DNA of 64,000 bases from Mesorhizobium sp. INR15 (GTDB taxonomy: Bacteria; Pseudomonadota; Alphaproteobacteria; Rhizobiales; Rhizobiaceae). Location of the stretch: positions 1 through 64,000 of the forward strand of contig NZ_CP045496.1 of the NCBI RefSeq assembly GCF_015500075.1, given 5' to 3'. Shown here piece by piece: positions 25,361 through 34,578 of the stretch. Made by a program: the position numbers and the translations under genes. Position 1 is the stretch's first letter. Every line of letters begins with the position of its first letter. The notes under the pieces were generated by a model that saw nothing but the letters and a program-made list of their open reading frames with translations, made no database searches and had not been told where the DNA came from.

Positions 25361-26875
25361 TCAGTCTTCGCTGGCACTCAGTTGGGCAAGAACCTTGCCC
25401 CTGCCCCGGGCACGCAGATAGAGCGGCAGCAAAACCGCCGTCGCGGCCAGCAACATCAAGCCGACTGCAATCGGTGACCCCAGGAGAACTGACGGGTCGC
25501 CCTGGCTGATGGCCAGCGCGCGGCGCAATTGCTGCTCAGCCATCGGCCCCAGGATGAGCCCGACTACAACAGGTGCGATCGGGTAGCCGAAACGGCGCAG
25601 CCCATAGCCAAGCAGCCCGAACGCCAGCAGCATGCCCAGTTCGAAGGTCGATGGGTTGGCACCGATGGTGCCGAGCGTCGCGAACAACAGGATGCCGGCA
25701 TAAAGCCAGGGCGTCGGGATCATCAGCAGCCGGACCCAGACACCGACCAGCGGCAGGTTCAGCACCAGAAGCATCAGATTGGCCACCAGCAGGCTGGCGA
25801 TCAATCCCCAGACAAGCTGCGGATTGGTGGCGAACAGCAGTGGCCCGGGCTGCAGGCCAAATTGCTGGAAACCCGCCAGCATGATCGCTGCCGTCGCGGT
25901 CGTCGGCAGGCCGAGCGTCAGCAAAGGAACAAGCGTGCCGGCGGCGGAAGCGTTGTTGGCTGCTTCCGGGCCCGCGACGCCTTCAATCGCTCCATGGCCA
26001 AATTCTTCCGGCTTTTCCGCCAGGTGCTTTTCCATTGAATAGGACAGGAAGGTTCCGATTTCGGCTCCGCCCGCCGGCATAGCGCCGATGGGAAAGCCGA
26101 CGGCGGTGCCGCGCAGCCACGGCTTCCATGAACGCCGCCAGTCCTCACGCGTCATCCAGACCGAGCCCTTGATGGCCTGGATGGTCGTGTCGCCGCCCTT
26201 GCTCGCGGCCACCGTCAGCGCCTCGCCCACGGCAAACAGCGCCACCGCGAGCGTCGTCACTTCAACGCCATCGAGAAGATCGGGGATGCCGAAGGCGAGG
26301 CGCGCCTGGCCGGTCTGCAGGTCTATGCCGATCAGGCCGAGGGCCAGGCCGATGAAAAGCGCGGTGAGCCCGCGCAGCGTCGAATCGCCGAAAGCCGCCG
26401 AAACGGTCATGAAGGCGAGCACCATGAGGGCGAAGTACTCGGCCGGCCCGAAGGACAGCGCCATCCTGACGACGGTTGGCGCGATGAAGGCGAGACCGAT
26501 CGTGGCGATCAACCCGGCGACGAACGAGCCGATGGCAGCCGTGGCCAGAGCCGGCCCGCCGCGCCCGGCGCGCGCCATCTTGTTGCCTTCGAGCGCCGTG
26601 ACGATCGAAGCGCTTTCCCCCGGTGTGTTGAGAAGGATCGATGTGGTCGACCCGCCATACATGCCGCCATAATAGATGCCGGCAAACATGATCAGCGATC
26701 CGGCTGGATCGAGTTTGTAGGTCACCGGCAAAAGCAGCGCGACGGTAAGAGCAGGGCCGATGCCCGGCAGGACGCCCACGGCAGTGCCGAGCGTGACGCC
26801 GATAAGCGCGTAGAGCAGGTTCATCGGCTCAAGAGCCGTCAGCAATCCCTGCGCCAGCAGACCAAACGTGTCCAT
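25361..26875 (-). CDS. tctA: tripartite tricarboxylate transporter, large permease TctA
   Basis: Large membrane subunit of a binding-protein-dependent secondary transporter for citrate or another carboxylate; 504 residues with about 10-12 hydrophobic segments. The family motif GVLPGIGPAL (about 34-43) and the related second-half motif FPIGAMPAGGAEIGTFLSY are present. GGMYGGSTTSILLNTPGE is highly characteristic. It lies 25 bases after tctB in a tctC-tctB-tctA operon. The actual substrate cannot be read from the permease. Confidence 0.93.
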   Translation of the reverse strand: MDTFGLLAQGLLTALEPMNLLYALIGVTLGTAVGVLPGIGPALTVALLLPVTYKLDPAGSLIMFAGIYYGGMYGGSTTSILLNTPGESASIVTALEGNKMARAGRGGPALATAAIGSFVAGLIATIGLAFIAPTVVRMALSFGPAEYFALMVLAFMTVSAAFGDSTLRGLTALFIGLALGLIGIDLQTGQARLAFGIPDLLDGVEVTTLAVALFAVGEALTVAASKGGDTTIQAIKGSVWMTREDWRRSWKPWLRGTAVGFPIGAMPAGGAEIGTFLSYSMEKHLAEKPEEFGHGAIEGVAGPEAANNASAAGTLVPLLTLGLPTTATAAIMLAGFQQFGLQPGPLLFATNPQLVWGLIASLLVANLMLLVLNLPLVGVWVRLLMIPTPWLYAGILLFATLGTIGANPSTFELGMLLAFGLLGYGLRRFGYPIAPVVVGLILGPMAEQQLRRALAISQGDPSVLLGSPIAVGLMLLAATAVLLPLYLRARGRGKVLAQLSASED

Positions 26876-26900
26876 TCACAGACGAGCTCCCATAAGACAC

Positions 26901-27386
26901 TCAAAACAAATGTTCGAGCGGGCCGGCGGGCAGCGAGAGCTGCAGTCCCCTGGCGAAAATGACCCAGATCACGAATGACAGCGCGATGCCGATGGGTACT
27001 GTCTTCCACAACGGCCCTCTGCCGAAAGCGCGCGCGGTCGCGGCGAACAGCAGGCCCGTGGCGATGGCAAAGCCGGCGGCCTTGAGCAGCAGCATCTGGG
27101 CGGCGAGCCCGCCGACAATCCACAGGATTGGGCTGATTTCCTGGCGCTCGCGTTCCGGAAAGTCTCCGCGAAACGCCTCGAAAGCGGTCCAGACCGACAG
27201 GCCGGCGAATACCGCGGCGACGAAGTAGGGCATGGTTGTAGGTCCGACGCGCGCGTAGCTGGCCCCGGCGCCGTGGCTGGCGGTGCTCCACGCGATCACC
27301 ACGGCGACAACGGCCAGGGCGGCGGCAATGACCAGCGCCGCCCAATCCGGGCGGCGCTGGGCTTCGTGCGGGGACGCCTGGCTCAT
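26901..27386 (-). CDS. tctB: tripartite tricarboxylate transporter, small permease TctB
   Basis: Small membrane subunit, 161 residues with four hydrophobic segments (ALVIAAALAVVAVVIAW, TMPYFVAAVFAGLSVWTAF, ILWIVGGLAAQMLLLKAAGFAIATGLLFAATARAFG, IGIALSFVIWVIFARGL). The FARGLQLSLPAGPLE C-terminus is typical of TctB. The ATG overlaps the tctC stop by four bases, so synthesis is coupled to the binding protein. Confidence 0.9.
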   Translation of the reverse strand: MSQASPHEAQRRPDWAALVIAAALAVVAVVIAWSTASHGAGASYARVGPTTMPYFVAAVFAGLSVWTAFEAFRGDFPERERQEISPILWIVGGLAAQMLLLKAAGFAIATGLLFAATARAFGRGPLWKTVPIGIALSFVIWVIFARGLQLSLPAGPLEHLF

Positions 27387-28327
27387 TTCACCAGGCCGAT
27401 ATCTTTCAGGATCGCCGCCGTCGCGTCCGTGTCCTTCTTCAGCTGCGCGGTGAAGTCATCGCCGGCGAGATAGGTGTTCGCCCAGCCCTTGTCGGCCAGG
27501 GTCTTCTGCCAGGAAGCCGACTGCACCATCTTGTCGACGTCGGCGACTACGGCCGCCTTCTGGTCCGCCGAGAGGCCGGGAGCGGCCGCGACCATGCGCC
27601 AGTTCTGGATGGCGACGTCGACGCCGCTGTCCTTGAGCGTCGGCGCATCGATACCGTCGACCTTGGCTTCACTGGAAATGCCGATGATACGGAGCTGGCC
27701 GGCCTTGATCTGGGATTCGAATTCACCGTAACCGGAGACGCCAACCGTCACCTGACCACCCAGGATCGCGGCCAGCGCCTCGCCGCCGCCCGAAAAGGCG
27801 ATGTAATTGATCTTGGTGGGATCAACGCCAACGGCCTTGGCGATCAGGCCGGCCGTGATGTGGTCGGTGCCGCCGGCCGAGCCGCCGCCCCATGACACCG
27901 CTCCGGCATCGGCCTTGAGCTTGGCGACGAGGCCGGCCATGTCCTTGATGTCGGAAGCGGTCGGGACGACGATTGCTTCATATTCGCCGGTCAGCCGCGC
28001 GATGGGGGTGACCTGATCGAGCGTTACCGGCGACGCGTTGGTCAGGATCGCGCCGACCATGACATAGCCGCCGACAATGAGCTGGGCCGGATCGCCATTG
28101 GCCTGGTTGACAAACTGCGCGAGACCGATGGTTCCGCCGGCTCCCGGGACGTTGTTGACCTGGACGCTGCCGGAAATCTTTTCATCCTGAAGCGCTGCCT
28201 GCATGGAACGCGCCGTCTGGTCCCACCCGCCGCCAGGGGCGGCCGGGGCCATGATCTTGTAGTCGGCAGCCATGGCCGGCACAGCGAGCATGCCTGTGAT
28301 GATGGCCGCCAAAGTGAACTGTTTCAT
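27383..28327 (-). CDS. tctC: tripartite tricarboxylate transporter binding protein TctC (Bug family)
   Basis: Periplasmic substrate-binding protein, 314 residues. The start is the ATG of MKQFTLAAIITGMLAVPAMAA, directly behind GGGAGG; a 70-codon upstream extension is not protein-like. The signal peptide is cleaved after AMA. The Bug-family anion-binding loops AAPGGGWDQTAR and NVPGAGGTIGLAQF are present, as is WGGGSAGGTDHITAGLIAK. Other TctC/BctC proteins also signal to the cognate TctE kinase, which lies nearby. Confidence 0.93.
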   Translation of the reverse strand: MKQFTLAAIITGMLAVPAMAADYKIMAPAAPGGGWDQTARSMQAALQDEKISGSVQVNNVPGAGGTIGLAQFVNQANGDPAQLIVGGYVMVGAILTNASPVTLDQVTPIARLTGEYEAIVVPTASDIKDMAGLVAKLKADAGAVSWGGGSAGGTDHITAGLIAKAVGVDPTKINYIAFSGGGEALAAILGGQVTVGVSGYGEFESQIKAGQLRIIGISSEAKVDGIDAPTLKDSGVDVAIQNWRMVAAAPGLSADQKAAVVADVDKMVQSASWQKTLADKGWANTYLAGDDFTAQLKKDTDATAAILKDIGLVK

Positions 28328-28612
28328 TGTCGTTCCTCCCTTGTCGCCCCCGGGGTCGGGGCAAATGTCTCGAAGCCAGCGCCGGGCGGCGTCTCGAAAC
28401 CACAGGAGAACCCGCGAAGCCTTGCCGCTCGCGCACACGCACACGTTCGCTGCCCCGGTCCAGCGCGATCGCTGCCGGTCTGCTGGCCGAGAATGTGGTG
28501 GAAGTCCTCCCGAACGTTCCGAGCCTACCGCCTCCAACGGATGGGCCTGTCATCCCTAGCGCAGGAAGCTGACATCAAACTGACACCGGCAGATAAAGTT
28601 GGGAAAAGCCGC
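28328..28612. other. tctC upstream regulatory region
   Basis: A 285-base region upstream of tctCBA and downstream of the orphan binding-protein gene, both on the minus strand. It contains the candidate TctD box at 28569-28585. I see no gene; short frames crossing it lack ribosome sites. No convincing -35/-10 pair was found. Confidence 0.5.
28569..28585 (-). promoter_or_regulatory. candidate TctD-binding direct repeat
   Basis: Minus strand TGTCAG-TTTGA-TGTCAG: two identical six-base repeats with an 11-base period, the arrangement bound by OmpR/PhoB-family response regulators. It lies 242 bases upstream of tctC, and tctD is encoded 1.2 kb away. Confidence 0.5.
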
Positions 28613-29695
28613 TCAGGGGCTGCGCAACGCTTCGTTCCAGCGTGCGATGAGGCGCGTACGCTTGACCTGGTCGAGATAGACCATGAGCCCTGGGCTGACC
28701 GGCACGGGGCGCAGCTGCGCGCCGAGCACTTCCTGCATTCTGTTCGCGGTGTTCTGGCCCGAAACGTCTGGATTGACGGCGGCGATCTGGAGTTCACGCG
28801 CCATCACCGTCTGGCCCTGCGCCGACATGAAATATTCGAGATAGCGGCGGCCGAGATCCGGCGAACGCGCCGCGGCCGGTACCAGTCCGATGCGTGACAT
28901 CACCACGGTATAATCCTTGGGCAGGACGATGCCGACATCGGGATTTCTCGCCGCCCAGTCGGCGGCGTAGGAGCCCAGGATGTTGTAGCCAAGCACGAAA
29001 CGTCCATCGGCAATGCGCTCAAGGATGGCGGAGCTGGTCGAATAGAGCTTGACGCCGGCAGCCCCCATCGAGCGGATCACCGACCAGATGTCGGGATATT
29101 GCTCCTGATCGCGCGCCATGAACATGAAGCCCACGCCGGACCGCTCGATGTCGTAGGTAGCGATGCGGCCATAGACCTTGTCGCCCTGGGTTCTCAGGAA
29201 ATCGACAAATTGGCCGCGTGTCGCCGGCGGCGGCGCCTCCTTGAAGCTCGGCTTGTGGTAGACGAAGACGGCCGGTTCAAAGGTCAAGGCATAGGCGGTG
29301 TCGCGCCAGTTGGCCCAGCGCGGCCAACGATCCGACAATGGCAGCCGGCTCTCCTGGGCGTAGCCGTCATTGGCCAGCTTGACCTGAAGATCCATGGCCG
29401 AGGAAAAGGCAATGTCGGCGGTGCCCTTGCCGCTGTCGGTTTCCGCGATTACCCGATCGTAGATGTCGGTCGTCAGCAATTCCTCATAGCGCACGGCGAC
29501 ATCGGGATTGGCTTTCTGGAAACCGTCGACCATCGGCTTGGCCAACGGGATATCCAGCGACGAATAGACGACCAGCATACGGGCATCGGCGCCGCCCTTG
29601 AGCGCCGGAAAGATCGTCACATCGGCCCAGGCGGGCGCCGAGAGACAAACGACAGCGGTGAGGATGGCCATACGCATTGCCGGCAGACCATGCAT
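28613..29695 (-). CDS. periplasmic solute-binding protein without its own transporter
   Basis: Extracellular binding protein of the iron/putrescine (FbpA-like) class, 360 residues from the ATG of MHGLPAMRMAILTAVVCL; the start is uncertain (a frame from 29767 and an ATG at 29677 are alternatives). The signal peptide ends in SAPAWA. LVVYSSLDIPLAKPMVDGFQKANPDVAVRYEEL and GYNILGSYAADWAARNPDVGIVLPKDYT are typical of the fold. There are no permease or ATPase genes beside it. It is divergent from tctD-tctE, so it may be a sensory partner of TctE rather than a transport protein. Confidence 0.8.
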   Translation of the reverse strand: MHGLPAMRMAILTAVVCLSAPAWADVTIFPALKGGADARMLVVYSSLDIPLAKPMVDGFQKANPDVAVRYEELLTTDIYDRVIAETDSGKGTADIAFSSAMDLQVKLANDGYAQESRLPLSDRWPRWANWRDTAYALTFEPAVFVYHKPSFKEAPPPATRGQFVDFLRTQGDKVYGRIATYDIERSGVGFMFMARDQEQYPDIWSVIRSMGAAGVKLYSTSSAILERIADGRFVLGYNILGSYAADWAARNPDVGIVLPKDYTVVMSRIGLVPAAARSPDLGRRYLEYFMSAQGQTVMARELQIAAVNPDVSGQNTANRMQEVLGAQLRPVPVSPGLMVYLDQVKRTRLIARWNEALRSP

Positions 29696-29796
29696 CAGCC
29701 GTCCGGACCGCACAACAACAGAGATCGATCGAGGGTGGCGCTGGACCTTTGCCCGGCGGGTTGGCATCGTCAGCGCGAGGCGGCAAGGAGAATCCG

Positions 29797-30468
29797 GTGC
29801 GCATCCTGGTGGTGGAGGACAACGCGACGCTGGCGGGCGGGCTGGCGGCTGTGCTGAAAGGCAGCGGCTACGCCGTTGACGTCGTCGGCGATGGCGCCTC
29901 GGCCGTAGCGGTGGTGGCCACCGAACGGTTCGACCTGGTGATCCTCGACCTCAACCTTCCCGAGATGGATGGGCTGGAGGTGCTGCGCACGATACGCGGC
30001 CGCCAGGACGACGTCGCCGTGCTCATCCTGTCGGCGCGCCATTCGCTTACGGAACGGGTCACCGGGCTCAATCTCGGCGCCGACGACTACATGGTCAAAC
30101 CGTTCGATGTCGACGAGCTGGAAGCCCGCGTGCGCACGCTGATGCGGCGCCGCGCCGGCCTGAAGGCGGCTACGGTTTCTTTCGGTGACGTTGTGCTCGA
30201 TCTCAACACGCGCAGCTTTTCCTGGCTGGGCAACGCAATCGACATTCCCGCACGCGAACTCGGGTTGCTCGAAACCCTGTTCATGCGTGCCGGCAAGGTG
30301 GTCGCCAAACAGGCGATCATCGAATCGCTGGCCGGCTTCGATGAGGATTTGAGCGCCAATGCCGTCGAGCAATATGTCAGCCGGTTGCGCAAACGGCTGG
30401 CGCCCTGTGGCCTGACGGTGAGGACGGCCCGAGGCATCGGCTACTATCTCGAAAAGATCCAGAGCTAA
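29797..30468 (+). CDS. tctD: two-component response regulator TctD (OmpR family)
   Basis: DNA-binding regulator expected to control tctCBA, 223 residues. The start is GTG at 29797 behind CAAGGAG; the upstream in-frame extension is rejected because the receiver begins exactly at VRILVVEDN. The receiver domain has acidic residues E7-D8, phospho-acceptor D51 in VILDLNLPEMDG and K in YMVKPFDVDEL. The C-terminal winged helix shows IPARELGLLETLF and SANAVEQYVSRLRKRLAPCGLTVRTARGIGYYL. The stop overlaps the tctE ATG (TAATG). Confidence 0.92.
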   Translation: MRILVVEDNATLAGGLAAVLKGSGYAVDVVGDGASAVAVVATERFDLVILDLNLPEMDGLEVLRTIRGRQDDVAVLILSARHSLTERVTGLNLGADDYMVKPFDVDELEARVRTLMRRRAGLKAATVSFGDVVLDLNTRSFSWLGNAIDIPARELGLLETLFMRAGKVVAKQAIIESLAGFDEDLSANAVEQYVSRLRKRLAPCGLTVRTARGIGYYLEKIQS

Positions 30469-31883
30469 TGACGGCGGCCGCCAAGCCCTACTCCCTGCGC
30501 GGGCGGCTGCTGCTCTGGCTGCTGGTGCCGCTTGTCAGCATCGGCCTGACCGCGCTCGCCGATACCTATCGCGAGGCCGTCGATACGGCGAATGCCGTGT
30601 CCGACCGGGTGCTGGCAGGCTCCGCGCTGGCGATCGCCGAGCGCGTAGTGGTTGGCGAAGGCGGTGCACTGGAAGTCGACATCCCCTATGTCGCGCTGGA
30701 AATGCTGACTTCGGCAGCGCAGGATCGCGTCTTCTATCGTATCGACGGGCCGAATGGCGCCTTCATCACCGGCTACCAGACGCTGCCGGTGATAGCTGGG
30801 CTGGGCCGAGAGGAAAGCGGCTATGCCGATGCCAGCTTTCGCGGCGAACCGATCCGGCTGGCCTCGCTTTCCCGGGCCGCGTCGACCGGCGTAAGCTCGG
30901 TGCCGTTTGTCGTCACGATCGCCGAGACGACCATTGCCCGCACGCAGCTGGCCCGGACCATCCTGTTGCGCTCAGCGTTGCGCCTCGCCATCCTGATCGG
31001 CAGCGCGGTGATGATCGCATGGCTTGCCGTGACATTCTCGCTTGGACCGCTTTACCGCCTGCAAGACGCGATCGCCGAACGCAACCCCGACGACCTGCAT
31101 CCGATCGAACAGGCGGTGCCCAAGGAGGTGCGGGGTCTGGTCGACACCGTCAATTCTTTCATGGGGCGGCTGAATTCCGCGCTCGGCGCCATGCGGCACT
31201 TCACCGGCAATGCCAGCCACCAGCTGCGCACGCCGCTGACCATCATCCGCACGCAGCTGGCGCTTTCGGCACGTGCTCATTCACTTGATGAGGCCCGCGC
31301 CGCGGCCAGGATCGGCGATGAGGCGGTAGTGCACGCGGAACGCGTGATCGCTCAGCTTCTGCTGCTCGCCAAGGTTGACGAGGCGGCGTCCGATCGGCTG
31401 AAGAACCTCGACACCGTCGACCTGACGGCGCTTGCCAGCACGCTGACAGCGGAACTCGTCACCAGGGCCCACGCATCCGGCATCGACCTTGGCTTCGAAG
31501 GCGAGACGCCACTCCATGTGCGTGGCGAACCGATGCTGCTCGGTGAAATGATCCGAAACCTGGTCGAGAACGCGCTGACCTACGCGGGAAGCGGCACGGA
31601 AGCGACCGTCAAGGTCCTTGCCGTCGGGGACGATGTGCTGCTGGAAGTCGAGGACAACGGCCCTGGCATTCCGCCGGCGGAACTCGACAACGTACGCCGC
31701 CGCTTCGTGCGCGGACGGACAGGTGAAAAACCGGGAGCCGGGCTTGGCCTGCCTATCGTGGAGGAAATCGCGGCGCTGTTTGGCGGAAGGCTCGACCTGA
31801 TGGCGGGCGGAAATGGCCACGGTCTGCGCGTGCGCGTATCGCTTCCCGCCAGAGCGTCCGAATCACGTCCTAAGGAAGGTTAG
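30468..31883 (+). CDS. tctE: sensor histidine kinase TctE
   Basis: Inner-membrane sensor kinase, 471 residues. TM1 (LLLWLLVPLVSIGLTALAD, about 11-29), a periplasmic sensor domain (about 30-165, 2CSK_N-like) and TM2 (LRLAILIGSAVMIAWLAVTF) are followed by HAMP. The dimerisation domain has the phospho-accepting His in NASHQLRTPLTIIRTQL (near 250). ATPase boxes N (MIRNLVENALTYA), G1 (VEDNGPGIP) and G2 (GAGLGLPIVEEI) are intact. Coupled to tctD by one-base overlap. Its 3' end overlaps the convergent trmB by 21 bases. Confidence 0.92.
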   Translation: MTAAAKPYSLRGRLLLWLLVPLVSIGLTALADTYREAVDTANAVSDRVLAGSALAIAERVVVGEGGALEVDIPYVALEMLTSAAQDRVFYRIDGPNGAFITGYQTLPVIAGLGREESGYADASFRGEPIRLASLSRAASTGVSSVPFVVTIAETTIARTQLARTILLRSALRLAILIGSAVMIAWLAVTFSLGPLYRLQDAIAERNPDDLHPIEQAVPKEVRGLVDTVNSFMGRLNSALGAMRHFTGNASHQLRTPLTIIRTQLALSARAHSLDEARAAARIGDEAVVHAERVIAQLLLLAKVDEAASDRLKNLDTVDLTALASTLTAELVTRAHASGIDLGFEGETPLHVRGEPMLLGEMIRNLVENALTYAGSGTEATVKVLAVGDDVLLEVEDNGPGIPPAELDNVRRRFVRGRTGEKPGAGLGLPIVEEIAALFGGRLDLMAGGNGHGLRVRVSLPARASESRPKEG

Positions 31884-32564
31884 GTAGGCGGGCCGGCGGC
31901 CTTCGCGAATGGCTTTCGCCTCATAGCGCGTTCCCGGCCAGCCGTCGTAAGGGCGGTGCCAGTCCGCCGCGTCCGACGCCTGCCATGCGAGGGCGCCATG
32001 TGCCCGGCAGTGCTGCAACGTCCAGTTCACATAGGTATCGATGTCGGAGGCAAAGCGGAATTTCGAACCCGGCTTCAGGACACGCGCGAAACGATCGAGA
32101 TTGACCGGGCTGACGAAGCGCCGCTTCCAGTGCTTCTTCTTTGGCCAGGGGTCCGGGTAGAGCAGGTCGATGCCGTCGAGCGAGGCCTGTGGCAGCCAGT
32201 CGAGCAACTGCGTGGCGTCGTCATCATAGACGCGCAGATTGGCGAGCGGCTTTTCCTTCACCGCCATCATCATCTTGGCCATGCCGTTGACGAAAGGCTC
32301 GACGCCGACAAAGCCGATCGCCGGCGCCTCTGTCGCGCGGTGCAGGAGATGTTCGCCGCCGCCGAAGCCGATCTCGAGGCGAACCCCCGCGACCTCGGCT
32401 TCAAACAGCGTGCGCAAATCCGCCGGCGGTTCAGCCGTCAGGTCAAGCCTGTATGTGCCAAAGCCGCTTTCCAGTGCGGCCGCCTGTTGCGGACGCATGG
32501 TCTTGCCGCGCCGGCGACCGAAAAATGCTTCGGTCGCTCGGCTTCGTCTGTCCTTAGGGTCCAT
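31863..32564 (-). CDS. trmB: tRNA (guanine(46)-N7)-methyltransferase TrmB
   Basis: Makes m7G46 in the tRNA variable loop, 233 residues. SAM-binding motif I LEIGFGGGEHLLHRA, GVEPFVNGMAKM, and the family signature DLLYPDPWPKKKHWKRRFV are present. FRFASDIDTYVNW and GTRYEAKAIREGR complete the family pattern. The N-terminus (DRRSRATEAFFGRRRGK) is basic. It starts 21 bases after metK on the same strand; this metK-trmB linkage is common in rhizobia. The final 21 bases overlap tctE on the other strand. Confidence 0.93.
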   Translation of the reverse strand: MDPKDRRSRATEAFFGRRRGKTMRPQQAAALESGFGTYRLDLTAEPPADLRTLFEAEVAGVRLEIGFGGGEHLLHRATEAPAIGFVGVEPFVNGMAKMMMAVKEKPLANLRVYDDDATQLLDWLPQASLDGIDLLYPDPWPKKKHWKRRFVSPVNLDRFARVLKPGSKFRFASDIDTYVNWTLQHCRAHGALAWQASDAADWHRPYDGWPGTRYEAKAIREGRRPAYLTFLRT

Positions 32565-32585
32565 GGGCGGGGCTTGGCGCCGCGA

Positions 32586-33851
<1,266 letters not shown>

Positions 33852-33980
33852 GGGTGTCCCCTCTTGAAAAACGATCGGCAGGCTGCCGATTTTGGCGCGC
33901 CACGTGTTAGCGGTGCGGAGCGCCGCTCGTCAAGCGGCGCGTCCGATCTGGCATGAATGTCGATGCTATTGTTTTGTGCC

Positions 33981-34003
33981 ACCGGCGGCAGAACGCCGCC
34001 GGT
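33981..34003 (-). terminator. hairpin downstream of the XRE regulator
   Basis: ACCGGCGGC (33981-33989) pairs perfectly with GCCGCCGGT (33995-34003) around a five-base loop, 12 bases after the XRE gene stop. No T-run follows on the minus strand. It probably separates the regulator from metK, wholly or partly. Confidence 0.5.
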
Positions 34004-34015
34004 TGAGCGTCAGGA

Positions 34016-34435
34016 TCAGTCGAAATCGTCGGCCGCGAGCGACTTCACCAGGTCGATGATCCTACGGCGTACCTTGACATCGGCGATCTTGACGAAAGCC
34101 CGGTTGAGCTGGAGGCCCTCCGGGCTGCCGCAGAATTCGACGGCGAAAGCCATCGAGGCATCCTCCGCGAAGCCACGGTTGGTCGCGGCTTCCTGGCCAG
34201 GTGCATCCTCGAAGAAGAAGGCGACAGGCACGCCGAGTATGGAAGCTATGGCTTGCAGACGGCTGGCGCCGACGCGGTTGGTGCCTTTCTCATATTTCTG
34301 GATTTGCTGAAACGTTATGCCGAGACTTTCACCCAGCTTCTCCTGGCTCATTCCGAGCATATTGCGACGAAGCCGGATGCGACTTCCGACATGGATGTCG
34401 ATCGGATTCGGTTTTTTCTTGTTGTCTTCTGTCAT
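34016..34435 (-). CDS. XRE-family helix-turn-helix regulator
   Basis: Small DNA-binding protein, 139 residues. The helix-turn-helix (about 15-70) reads VGSRIRLRRNMLGMSQEKLGESLGITFQQIQKYEKGTNRVGASRLQAIASILGVPVAFFF. The C-terminal helical segment ends in RRIIDLVKSLA. The position between lnt and metK is conserved in rhizobia; relatives include the PhrR-type regulators, but that equivalence is only inference. The ATG is behind GAGGAAAAA, with a hairpin abutting this ribosome site. A TTGACA promoter overlaps the lnt stop, so it can be transcribed separately. Confidence 0.85.
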   Translation of the reverse strand: MTEDNKKKPNPIDIHVGSRIRLRRNMLGMSQEKLGESLGITFQQIQKYEKGTNRVGASRLQAIASILGVPVAFFFEDAPGQEAATNRGFAEDASMAFAVEFCGSPEGLQLNRAFVKIADVKVRRRIIDLVKSLAADDFD

Positions 34436-34444
34436 TTTTTCCTC

Positions 34445-34460
34445 GCCGAATTTTTTCGGC
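34445..34460 (-). promoter_or_regulatory. hairpin abutting the XRE ribosome-binding site
   Basis: GCCGAA-N4-TTCGGC forms a six-base stem immediately upstream of the GAGG ribosome site (34441-34444) of the XRE gene. It could modulate initiation, or, on the plus strand where T-runs follow, act as a terminator for antisense transcription. Confidence 0.35.
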
Positions 34461-34548
34461 TTTGTCTATTTTTTCTAGCCCAAACGAAGCCGGAGGCGTC
34501 TGCCCCAACAGAACGATCCACCAACTTCGAGAAATTTCAGGCCGTTAC

Positions 34549-34578
34549 AGTATGAGTTTCTAATGTGTTGACTGTCAA
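34549..34578 (-). promoter_or_regulatory. promoter for the XRE gene overlapping the lnt stop
   Basis: Minus strand TTGACA (34573-34578, perfect consensus) and CATACT (34549-34554) are separated by 18 bases. The -35 element overlaps the lnt stop codon and forms a small palindrome, TTGACAGTCAA. The XRE start lies about 115 bases downstream. Confidence 0.5.

Noticed and set aside
28328..28537. N-terminal extension of TctC
   Set aside because: It would bury the signal peptide; the ATG at 28327 directly follows GGGAGG.
33852..34015. SAM-sensing riboswitch upstream of metK
   Set aside because: The leader contains the XRE 3' hairpin but no pattern I can match to SAM-II or SAM/SAH riboswitches. A covariance-model search would be decisive.
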